Below, in pieces: positions 33,201 through 38,199 of a DNA stretch of 64,000 bases. Positions within the stretch are counted from its first letter, which is position 1. Each line of letters starts with the position of its first letter. The translations under genes were made by a program, and so were the position numbers. Below the pieces are notes generated by a model. It had not been told where the DNA came from, did no database searches, and worked only from the letters and a program-made list of their open reading frames with translations. Source of the stretch: Antedon mediterranea (Eukaryota > Echinodermata > Crinoidea > Comatulida > Antedonidae); contig NC_092676.1 of assembly GCF_964355755.1 (NCBI RefSeq), positions 28,068,288 through 28,132,287 of the forward strand, in the 5' to 3' direction.

Positions 33201-35220
33201 GGCGTCCTCTCGACGGTGGGGTATCGCCATCGCTTCCACTGTTGCCAGATTGACCACCGGGTTGACCACCTGATGAGCCTCCGCCACCAGGTTGACCACC
33301 TGTTGAGCCTCCGCCACCAGGTTGACGATCTGTTGAGCCTCCGCCACCGGGTTGGCCATCTGTTGAGCCTCCGCCACCGGGTTGACCACCTGTTGAGCCT
33401 CCGCCACCAGGTTGACCACCTGTTGAGCCACCGCCACCAGGTTGACCACCTGTTGAGCCTCCGCCACCAGGTTGACCTCCTGTTGAGCCTCCGCCACCAG
33501 GTTGACGATCTGTTGAGCCTCCGCCACCGGGTTGGCCACCTGTTGAGCCTCCGCCACCAGGTTGACCTCCTGTTGAGCCCCCGCCACCAGGTTGGCCACC
33601 TGTTGAGCCTCCACCGCCAGGTTGACCACCCGATGAGCCTCCGCCACCAGGTTGACGATCTGTTGTGCCTCCGCCACCGGGTTGGCCACCTGTTGAGCCC
33701 TCACCGCCAGGTTGACCACCTGTTGAGCCTCCACCGCCAGGTTGACCACCCGATGAGCCTTCGCCACCAGGTTGACGATCTGTTGAGCCTCCGGCACCGG
33801 GTTGGCCACCTGTTGAGCCCCCACCGCCAGGTTGACCACCCGATGAGCCTCCGCCACCAGGTTGACGATCTGTTGAGCCTCCGCCGCCGGGTTGACCACC
33901 TGTTGAGCCTCCGCCACCGGGTTGACCAGCTGTTGAGCCTCCGCCACCAGGTTGACTACCTGTTGAGCCTCCGCCACCAGGTTGACCACCTGTTAAGCCT
34001 CCGCCACCAGGTTGACCACCTGTTGAGCCTCCGCCACCAGGTTGACGATCTGTTGAGCCTCCGCCACCAGGTTGACGATCTGTTGAGCCTCCGCCACCGG
34101 GTTGGCCACCTGTTGAGCCTCCACCGCCAGGTTGACCACCCGATGAGCCTCCACCACCAGGTTGGCCACCTGTTGAGCCTCCGCCGCCAGGTTGACGATC
34201 TGTTGAATCTCCGCCACCAGGTTGACGATCTGTTGAGCCACCGGGTTGGCCACCCGTTGAGCCTCCACCGCCAGGTTGACCACCCGATGAGCCTCCGCCA
34301 CCAGGTTGGCCACCTGTTGAGCCTCCGCCGCCAGGTTGACGATCTGTTGAATCTCCGCCACCATGTTGACGATCTGTTGAACCTCCGCCACCGGGTTGAC
34401 GATCTGTTGAGCCTCCGCCACCGGGTTGGCCACCTGTTGAGCCTCCGCCACCAGGTTGGCCACCTGTTGAGCCTCCGCCACCAGGTTGACGATCTGTTGA
34501 GCCTCCGCCGCCGGGTTGACCACCTGTTGAACCTCCATCAGCTCTTCTATCGTCACCACTTGATGGGCCTTGGCCATCAGGTTGTCCACCACTACTCCGA
34601 TCACCATCAGTTTCCCTATCCGAGGATCCTGCAAATAAAGGAATTATATGATACTAACAATTATTTTAAGATATTCGGTCTTTTAAATACAATGTAAACC
34701 AGGAGAATGCTTTAACACAAATCATGATTGTGACTATGTTAGTAATGATAGCAGTAGTGATCATGATTGTGACTATGTTAGTAGTGATAGCAGTAATGAT
34801 CATGATTGTGACTATGTTAGTAATGATAGCAGTAATGATCATGATTGTGACTATGTTAGTAATGATAGCAGTAATGATCATGATTGTGACTATGTTAGTA
34901 ATGATAGCAGTAATGATCATGATTGTGACTATGTTATTAATGATAGCAGTAATGATCATGATTGTGACTATGTTAGTAATGATAGCAGTAATGATCATGA
35001 TTGTGACTATGTTAGTAATGATAGCAGTAATGATCTACCGTATCGAACCAGAATAACAAGTTGTGTTGATGATATATACAATATACTAAGACGTCATGAA
35101 AAAAATATTTTATAAAATTCAGTTTTACGTACCTGGTGCTTGTCCTACTATTAGCGTTGAGCAGAAACAAATAAAAAGAATAAAAAATCCAAGACGAACA
35201 GACATATTTAACTCCATCAT
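11944..35220 (-). CDS. REJ-domain single-pass receptor (polycystin-1/suREJ-related), complete or nearly so
   Basis: A minus-strand gene with 25 phase-consistent common exons: 28708-28935, 28304-28477, 27689-27830, 26481-26586, 25306-25495, 25113-25193, 24557-24700, 23892-24143, 23251-23418, 22675-22959, 22353-22560, 21594-21987, 20757-20969, 19286-19418, 18941-19042, 18059-18210, 16712-16882, 16197-16320, 15810-16055, 15173-15341, 14327-14506, 13741-13898, 12557-12970, 12202-12294, 11944-12104. Upstream lie two alternative or serial N-terminal blocks (33159-35220 and 31306-31897). With the nearer signal exon the protein is 1759 aa. Order: signal peptide, low-complexity repeats, Cys-rich modules, IPT-like region, REJ module, furin-like site, GAIN/GPS-like region, GGGT stalk, one helix, 18-residue tail. 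REJ proteins include sperm receptors for egg jelly in sea urchins and polycystin-1. The single helix resembles suREJ1 rather than polycystin-1. Ligand and role here are unknown. Confidence 0.85.
12557..16320 (-). CDS. REJ gene furin-like site and GAIN/GPS-like region (six exons)
   Basis: Exons 16197-16320, 15810-16055, 15173-15341, 14327-14506, 13741-13898 and 12557-12970. Exon 15810-16055 carries GARRRKRDVASS, a strong furin-type basic site. Later exons are helical then beta-rich, as in GAIN domains (LTETVQSHSGEGSISVNFG, VSVKMLQYTIDY, TPVTIVIPIRDE). The end resembles a GPS: NTWTWKKDGIETTISDDKRL, then TCMATHLTEFTVAVED. The His-Leu-Thr of the autoproteolysis site is present, but the usual cysteine pairs are mostly missing (CMATH instead of CxCxH). 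It is followed by 11-12 GGGT(V/A) pentapeptides. Known GAIN receptors self-cleave between Leu and Thr; whether this one does is open. Confidence 0.75.
12566..12735. repeat. 15-bp coding minisatellite (GGGT stalk)
   Basis: About 11-12 copies of a 15-bp unit (TGTTCCTCCTCCGAC type) inside a REJ-gene exon. On the coding strand they read GGGTV or GGGTA, in frame. Between the GPS-like region and the membrane this would form a flexible stalk whose length could vary between alleles. Confidence 0.93.
13005..13345. repeat. 24-bp intronic minisatellite
   Basis: About 14 copies of a 24-bp unit (TCAGTACGGTACTCTGCCAT plus AATG) lie in the intron immediately upstream, in transcript sense, of exon 12557-12970. 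Since 24 is a multiple of three, both strands show long repetitive ORFs; neither is part of a gene model. Confidence 0.95.
13441..13600. mobile_element. Family 2b MITE, left end degraded
   Basis: The right end is GCTAGTGGGAAACACGCTTAA, and the interior matches other 2b copies (AATAATTGTGTTT, GATTACGCAATACAGCACTT). Intronic to the REJ gene. Confidence 0.75.
13931..14117. mobile_element. GTGGCGTTACG-family element, three copies in window
   Basis: Related copies lie at 13931-14117, 23563-23710 and 48691-48836. They share termini of the type CAGTGGCGTTACGG and TACGCCACTG, with GCTCACTGGCTAAAC and GGCCTCAGGC-like interiors. Short inverted termini and the lack of coding capacity fit a non-autonomous DNA transposon. 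Superfamily not assigned. Confidence 0.7.
14881..15160. mobile_element. Two abutting family 1 MITEs
   Basis: A shorter copy (14881-15000) is followed directly by a fuller one (15001-15160), sharing the AGCTTAGACTATC junction. The second ends a few bases from the donor of exon 15173-15341. Confidence 0.82.
15680..15774. mobile_element. CAGTTAGGGGGAAAATGG-family MITE, degraded copy
   Basis: It ends ATTGCTGATTTTGCCATTTT followed by CCCTCTAACTG; the left end (CAGTCACAGGGAATGGCAAA) is a weaker inverse. The better copy is at 62689-62810. Confidence 0.65.
16712..22959 (-). CDS. REJ module (eight exons)
   Basis: Exons 22675-22959, 22353-22560, 21594-21987, 20757-20969, 19286-19418, 18941-19042, 18059-18210 and 16712-16882 encode about 550 residues with REJ hallmarks: KGLELRGDKSRGTG followed by LKYLWFIR, a second half with EVMLDGSGSKDPDKDDLEMV then YTWTCEQ, YTFTLIVQKGS, AKYLIKFTASSQDGRTGTST with EIKTN, and GCVADEDNYPLNYQ. 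The pattern of Gly/Ser-rich L-x-G-S followed by a Trp strand is typical of the receptor-for-egg-jelly domain. An RGD tripeptide sits in the first unit. Exon 18059-18210 has an alternative in-phase acceptor at 18198 that would remove four residues. Introns here hold most of the family 2 elements. Confidence 0.82.
16936..17078. mobile_element. Family 1 MITE in REJ gene intron
   Basis: Inverted ends AAAGGTCTGTCTACACTATC and GATAATGTAGACAGACCTTT with the family core. The terminal change is compensated on both sides (GGTCTG/CAGACC), so the hairpin is preserved. Confidence 0.85.
17411..17897. mobile_element. Two tandem family 2b MITEs, first interrupted by another repeat
   Basis: Both copies begin AAGCGTGGTTCCCACTAG and share CAGGCGGGGGCAAACACAAT and ATTGGAAGG; the second ends CTAGTGGGAACCAAGCTTTA. 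The first is split at about 17473-17592 by a sequence (GCGCCTTGAGCACTCTTGAG, GGTATGTGCGCTATAAAAAT) that occurs in reverse orientation at 19518-19610. Confidence 0.82.
18385..18612. mobile_element. Family 2b MITE
   Basis: It has the termini AAAGTGTGGTTCCCACGAG and CTAGTGAGAACCACGCTTA and the same interior as the pair at 17.4-17.9 kb. The words before it (AATGGTATGTGCG) resemble the edge of the repeat inserted in that pair. Confidence 0.8.
18739..18905 (+). mobile_element. LINE ORF2 C-terminal fragment
   Basis: Plus-strand translation gives fragments such as SRWRDKLV, DWHHSMAKIGERQLAPVKRG and LIVGRYG, with interruptions. This resembles the C-terminal tail of non-LTR retrotransposon polyproteins (the RPxxRWxD...W...A.DR...W pattern). 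It is a short relic in an intron of the REJ gene. Confidence 0.5.
19636..20528. mobile_element. Family 2a MITE split by a nested TIR element
   Basis: Left part 19636-19711 (AAGCTTATTTCTGACTACAG, then CAATCACAAGCGATGGATTA) and right part 20465-20528 (TTGGTCAACTCACTTGCGTC, then CTAGTGGGAACCAAGCTTTA) are the two halves of a family 2a element. The 753-bp insert between them has its own inverted termini. Confidence 0.75.
19712..20464. mobile_element. 753-bp TIR element (TAAAGCCTGTTTTCCTGTCG)
   Basis: Perfect terminal inverted repeats of about 23 bases (TAAAGCCTGTTTTCCTGTCG at 19712 and CGACAGGAAAACAGGCTTTA ending at 20464). Subterminal words such as TTCGACGCTATTGTTAAC and GTTAACATTTC/AACGATTAACGATGATAGCG form further inverse pairs. 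No coding capacity is visible. Likely a non-autonomous DNA transposon. Confidence 0.82.
21066..21249. mobile_element. Family 2a MITE, well-preserved copy
   Basis: Near-complete foldback element: AAGCGTGGTTCCCACTAGCG at the left and TAGTGGGAACCAAGCTTTA at the right. Its inner arms include ACGCAACGCAAGGACGTAAC and CAATCACAAGCGATGGCTTA with its inverse TTCGCTTGTGATTG. Other 2a copies: 21314-21509, 25761-25944, 28045-28229 and the two inside 32264-32765. All lie within the REJ gene. Confidence 0.88.
21314..21509. mobile_element. Family 2a MITE with internal duplications
   Basis: Termini AAGCTTGGTTCCCACTAGGA and GTGGGAACCAAGCTTTA. The left arm contains three copies of AAGCGCAACGCAAAGACAT-like units, so this copy has expanded internally. 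Confidence 0.82.
22051..22150. repeat. Dispersed repeat GCTCAAGTATTATACGTATG
   Basis: The same word string (CAAGTATTATACGTATGAAA, then CGCCATATGTGTCAAAATAT, then GTCTATAGA) also occurs at 6451-6530 and 15597-15670. Three diverged copies of one repeat family; ends not defined. Confidence 0.65.
23251..24700 (-). CDS. REJ gene linker region of unknown fold (three exons)
   Basis: Exons 24557-24700, 23892-24143 and 23251-23418 encode about 188 residues between the IPT-like and REJ regions. Beta-rich alternating hydrophobic patterns (PTVVSVEPREF, LEFELQVTLESG, FRVTVYTVGPKL, LKVRFDKKVENV, CTLIFEDS) suggest further Ig-like domains. I do not recognise them. The donor at 23892 (GTTGGT) is weaker than the others but is the only one that keeps the frame. 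Confidence 0.7.
25113..25495 (-). CDS. REJ gene IPT/TIG-like region (two exons)
   Basis: Exons 25306-25495 and 25113-25193 encode a stretch starting ITIHGAGFDSSNVRVS, with NCMLSSTTSNDVIVEWPV and TAVTCQSSEGE and ending ITISVYE. The opening (I-x-I-x-G-x-G-F) and the paired cysteines resemble IPT/TIG immunoglobulin-like folds found in cell-surface receptors including some REJ/fibrocystin relatives. The match is by eye only. Confidence 0.6.
25761..25944. mobile_element. Family 2a MITE
   Basis: Nearly identical over its length to the copy at 21066-21249, apart from terminal changes (TTCCAACTAG, GGGAATCAAGC). Confidence 0.85.
26239..26441. mobile_element. Family 2b MITE in inverse order
   Basis: Termini AAAGCGTGGTTCTCACTAG and GTGGGAACCACGCTTTA. 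The interior reads GCCCTTCCAATAATTGTGTC and GATTACGCAATACAGCAC, the reverse complement of the copies near 17.8 kb. Confidence 0.8.
26481..28935 (-). CDS. REJ gene Cys-rich modules (four exons)
   Basis: Exons 28708-28935, 28304-28477, 27689-27830 and 26481-26586 encode about 216 residues dominated by short disulfide-rich units: DCNGDCGGTAVLNDCELC, KDSCGEC, DKCGECVG, ENDCGDC, KECGIC, NECGVC and ACGICDGDGSSC. Such DCxGxCGG...DxCGxCxGG units occur in several secreted animal proteins and resemble calcium-binding thrombospondin-like repeats, but no exact domain is claimed. Splice phases run 1-1-1-2-0. The intron 26587-27688 contains two complementary minisatellites and a family 1 element. Confidence 0.82.
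26806..26950. mobile_element. Family 1 MITE, right end damaged
   Basis: It begins AAAGCCTTGTCTACACTATT and carries the inverse-order core (GGACATGATGATGTCATATC, ACCATATTTGGGCA), but the right terminus degrades at about 26940 against the adjoining minisatellite. Confidence 0.75.
26958..27530. repeat. Two complementary minisatellites forming a long inverted repeat
   Basis: 26958-27165 is built from GGACAACTACCNCC-like units; 27288-27530 is built from the complementary GGGGTAGTTGTCC units. They are separated by about 120 bases of ordinary AT-rich DNA. Runs of nine or more C or G occur in both arms. The region sits in the intron between REJ exons 27689-27830 and 26481-26586. Confidence 0.88.
28045..28273. 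mobile_element. Family 2a MITE with trailing fragment
   Basis: A full copy (28045-28229) is followed by a partial right end (28230-28273, GCGTTGCGCTTACGTCCTTG then GGAGCCAAGATTTA) and preceded at about 27960-28044 by a degraded half. Three pieces of the same family lie side by side. Confidence 0.8.
28511..28646. mobile_element. Family 1 MITE
   Basis: AAGGCCTTGTCTACACTACC at the left and GATAGTGTAGACGAGCT at the right, just 34 bases from the REJ-gene exon start at 28477. Confidence 0.8.
28980..31200. other. Long AT-rich intron of the REJ gene
   Basis: Apart from the direct-repeat-flanked ORF at 29763-30207, this 2.2 kb holds AT-rich sequence with no family recognised. A short duplicated phrase occurs at 30515-30560 and 30658-30705 (AAACTAGAAAGATCGATTT, then ATCAATTTAAAGGTGT). 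Confidence 0.5.
29763..30207 (+). mobile_element. Direct-repeat-flanked element with transposon-like ORF
   Basis: Two direct repeats of about 30 bases (CGTCATAAAAATACATTAAT at 29763 and 30177, each itself palindromic around ATTAAT) bound a region with an open frame from about 29890 to 30206. Its product includes PLDASVNDLFEGEPSRDDIT and then PLSVKNKIWANGYIDLRTL. The motif S-V-K-x-K-I-W-x-x-x-Y-I-D-L resembles ORFs found beside tyrosine-recombinase retroelements (DIRS/Ngaro-like) in invertebrates, as I remember them. There is no recombinase or reverse transcriptase in the element, so it would be a non-autonomous remnant. Confidence 0.5.
31306..31897 (-). CDS. REJ gene N-terminal block B: second signal-peptide exon with KDE/TTQQP repeats
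   Basis: This exon begins with a textbook signal peptide from the ATG at 31897 (MPISNFKVACVCCLVIWINI, then IFVKSKDP). It continues with about six imperfect repeats of roughly 20-24 residues built from GSKDETGGG, RRTTQQP and THDREHG. The donor (GAAG then GTAAAA) leaves phase 1, matching the acceptor at 28935. An acceptor-like TTATTATTAG ends at 31903, and using it would keep phase 1 from exon 33159, so an internal-exon reading is possible but would bury a hydrophobic segment. I favour an alternative first exon. The repeat is highly charged and probably disordered. Confidence 0.72.
32264..32765. mobile_element. Family 2b MITE carrying two family 2a MITEs
   Basis: Outer 2b ends: AAAGCGTGGTTCCCAGCGAC (32264) and TGTGGGAACCACGCTTA (ending 32765). 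Its centre is interrupted at the CTTTCTAA/AATAATTGTG point by two consecutive 2a elements, 32326-32489 and 32489-32672, each with GGTTCCCACTAG-type and CTAGT(A/G)GGAACCA-type ends. Confidence 0.8.
33159..35220 (-). CDS. REJ gene N-terminal block A: signal exon plus Gly-rich decapeptide exon
   Basis: Exon 35133-35220 encodes a signal peptide (MMELNMSVRLGFFILFICFC, then STLIVGQAP; a second Met at 35205). It ends in phase 1 and joins exon 34628-33159, exactly 490 codons. After an acidic/Ser-rich lead the exon is about 43 copies of a 30-bp unit translating as GGGSTGGQPG with variants (TDRQPG, SDEGQPG-like changes). It closes with a Ser/Arg-rich segment ending TERQISG and a GTAAGT donor in phase 1. 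The correct frame is open throughout despite a 6-base deletion in one unit; the longer ATG-initiated ORFs on both strands here are other frames. The sequence is expected to be an extended, flexible extracellular region. Whether it is spliced to 31306-31897 or directly to 28708-28935 cannot be told, since all three joins are in phase. Confidence 0.75.
33240..34530. repeat. 30-bp coding minisatellite, about 43 units
   Basis: Unit close to CCACCAGGTTGACCACCTGT followed by TGAGCCTCCG. It falls entirely in one REJ-gene exon. Variant units (GACGATC, TGGCCACC, CGATGAGCC) recur in higher-order blocks, a sign of past unequal exchange. Variation in copy number would change the protein by ten residues per unit. 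Confidence 0.95.
34722..35036. repeat. 39-bp intronic minisatellite
   Basis: Eight copies of a 39-bp unit (TGATTGTGACTATGTTAGTA, then ATGATAGCAGTAATGATCA) in the intron between the signal exon and the Gly-rich exon. Both strands stay open through it only because 39 is a multiple of three. Confidence 0.95.
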
Positions 35221-36350
35221 CTGTATATGAAATAAACATAATATATTACTTGGTTGGGGAGAGAGAGACACACACACAGTAAAATATTACCCAACATATT
35301 CATCAATATTAATTGAATAAGTGTCTAATATAGATGTGTATTGATCAGTTTTAAACATTATTAATACCTATACAAACCAATCGATCGAAACATTGTTTGT
35401 GCTCAGATAGTGAGAAGGAAAGTTGAAGTCAGGCGTGTGGTCACGAGGAAGAGAGATTCCAACAATCTTGCCTGGTGGCATGGTGTTCGATTAGTAAAGC
35501 GGAAGTAAGTATAAACTTCACGTATCAATGACTATGTTGTTTGTAAAAGGCGTAGGCTGTGTGCACAGGGAGGTGTCAATCTTAGAGAGGTGGAAGTTTT
35601 AGGAAATTGTTGGGGAGGAAGCAAGGCCTAATTTAGCCCGAAAAAACACATACATTTAAAACTTTACAAATATTCACGCCCTTTCACATCGCCACTATAT
35701 TGAGAATTTTCAAAATTGACTGGTAACGGACCATAAATTAAAAACTTTACAAACATTTTTAAAAGGTCTCGTGTATAGTGAAATAAACAGTACTGGTTTC
35801 CTTAACAACGTAATGAATTGTTTTCATTTCATTTATTTCGTCTTTTAATAAAAATCACAAGGTACATAGCACTTTCAAAAAGTGAAACAAAACTGACTAT
35901 CGAGTGACTCTCCGACTCTCTAAAGTGTAAAAATGAAATAAACTTAAATACAGAAAAAGTAACAGAAATATATACAACAGTTTAAAATAACATTTCACAT
36001 TTCATTGAGTTCAGACAGGTATTTGAAGCAAGTTTTTCTTAAATGAATATATAAATGATGACAGGGAAAAAACTAGATTATCTTTAACATTTGGAGGCAA
36101 GTTTTTGAACAGACATAGAATTAAATGAGTCAAAACAATTATAATGAGCAGAATTTGTTCTTGAAATACTATGGACAAATAGGCCTACTACAGAAAGGTG
36201 TCGCAAATTAATATAGAGTAATGTACCCCTCTATTGAAATATCAATTTTCTTGTATAACATCTTAGCTATAAAAGTAATTCCCATAAAACAAAATCTATT
36301 TTAAAGGCTTATCATACCAAGACGCTGAAGACGGATTTCATAAGGAACAG

Positions 36351-36884
36351 TTAAATAATTATTTTGTAACGTGGGCCTAGGAAAACGTAACGTGGGCCTA
36401 GGAAAACATAATCTGGTGAACCTACGCTGACTTTTTTTTCAAAATCCTTGACATATTGCATGGAGGGTTTAAAAACACAACATACAGGAACTCCTTGTTC
36501 TAGAACTGGACGAACAAGACTATAGTTAACAATAAGTTTAGGATTTCCACATCCAACTGTTCTGATTATGAAACCTATCTTTTTCGATGCTTTATTACTC
36601 TTGTTCGAAATACATGAGACCTCAAGTTTAGATGACAGGGTGACTCCAAGATACTTTAATTCAAAAGTTTCATCAACGGTATCCGAGCCAATATTATACG
36701 GTAGGCCTATTGTGTTTAAAACTTTATTTTTACTCCTAGTTACCCTAATAATTTTACACTTGTTCACATATAATTTCATTCTACATACATCGTTAGGCGA
36801 TCTAATGATAAACTGTGTGTTTAACACAAAAGGACTCTGGAAATCATTGCATTGTTCACTGTATGTATACAGTAAACAATGCAA
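36351..36884 (-). mobile_element. Non-LTR retrotransposon reverse transcriptase fragment (CR1/jockey-like)
   Basis: A 177-codon minus-strand ORF contains LYVNKCKIIRVTRSKNK, then YNIGSDTVDETFELKYLGV, ASKKIGFIIR and YSLVRPVLEQGVPVC. These match the end of non-LTR reverse transcriptases (the KC.....T..K, KYLGV.LS and LVRP.LE blocks). The catalytic YxDD block is absent and the frame drifts at both ends, so the element is dead. Confidence 0.75.
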
Positions 36885-36890
36885 TGATTT
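36841..36890. repeat. 23-bp near-perfect hairpin
   Basis: Arms 36841-36863 and 36868-36890 are complementary with one mismatch and a four-base loop (TGTA). It lies at the upstream edge of the LINE fragment. Confidence 0.85.
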
Positions 36891-38199
36891 CTATTCGAGT
36901 ATATAATCTGCCATGGACAGATTAAACAATGTAAAATATCAGTTAAGTTTGACTTACCTGAAGTGTTGTTAACCAAACGGTCTCCACTCTGGAACTAGAT
37001 GACAAGATATAATGACATATGATATGATATTCTGAAGAGTAATTTATGAACAATAGAATACAAGTAGGCAATCAATTATTGGCTGCATGCCATCGATTCG
37101 CATAACAATAAACTTGTTCATTATGCATCAGTTATGTGGTGTGGAAAAATAGTCTAAATAATTTCAACACACGTTTATAAAACAGAATTGGAAAATGCAG
37201 TATAGGATTTGAATAACTTTTCTATAAGTTGAAAATTGAAGTTATAGCCGAACACATTATATTCGACGGACAGTAGCAGAGTTAGAGAATTGGTTATTTT
37301 GAATTTAAAACATTAATTTCAAATTTGATGATTTTTAAAATTAAAATTAGAATAGTATTGTCTCGCTCGCTCCACACGCGTACCACCACCTCTTTCCAAC
37401 TAAAAATCAAAAAGTAATAATTCGAGAGCAAAATAGAGGGGGCTATACAATCAAGAAGTGCGCATGCGATGTGAAAAACGTAAACAAACTATTTTTTTTT
37501 ACGTTGTACAAAAGGTCGTCAACATCTTGGGCCTTCTTTTGTTAATTTCTGTGGTATAATTTAAACTCAAGTTTGTTTATCCGTTTTTTCATACATACTG
37601 CATTCTTCATAGATAAAAAATTCACGATTTAATTGTTTTGGTAGATATAAATTGAGCCTAGCCCTCCTCCTAGCTAGGCTACTACTAGCCTACTAGGCTA
37701 GGCCAAGAAGGCATCTAATAGTAGGAGGCCGCCTCTACTCGCTGCCTCCCTACTACAAACAATACTAGTTACTACTACTACTAGGCTAGACTACTGACTG
37801 TAGCTAGTGTAGCCTAGTCAGGCTATAGGCTATAATAGTAGAATACTGTAGAGGAAGATCAAACAATCTAATAATACAAATTCTCAATGAAAGGCAAGAG
37901 TTTAAAATTCACCGCTGTCACGATTTCTTTAATTAAAATTAAAGATTAGAAAGAAAGAAAGAATATTTGATAGGCATAGAGTACTTACATGTTTTTACTT
38001 ATAATGGTATTTCAATTGTTGTACAGTATGATCTCTATTATGCATTATGTAGTTAGAGCATGGAGTTAATTAACTAATTAACTATTGTTTTTTTTTATAG
38101 AACAATTTGAAACTATATAAAACGGCGCCAGAAAATCACTACCAGTCAGTACAGTACTGTAGTAGGCATACTTTTTATTTGTTTGGCTCCATCCAGAAT

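Larger units (their letters stand above)
35240..38099. other. Divergent intergenic region between REJ and MINDY genes
   Basis: About 3 kb holding the presumed promoters of both genes. A LINE reverse-transcriptase remnant lies at 36351-36884. Around 37360-37400 the DNA is locally GC-richer (TCTCGCTCGCTCCACACGCG), and 37660-37850 has dense GGCTAGG/CTACTA words. A 5' UTR exon of MINDY must lie here because the first coding exon begins at an acceptor (38100). Confidence 0.45.

Noticed and set aside
33195-34697. 500-codon plus-strand ORF and the 284/213-codon minus ORFs (VNLVAEAQQ type)
   Set aside because: Wrong frames of the 30-bp coding repeat; splice phase supports the Gly-rich minus frame instead.
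34666-35056. Overlapping Ile/Met/Val-rich ORFs on both strands
   Set aside because: 39-bp intronic minisatellite, not coding.
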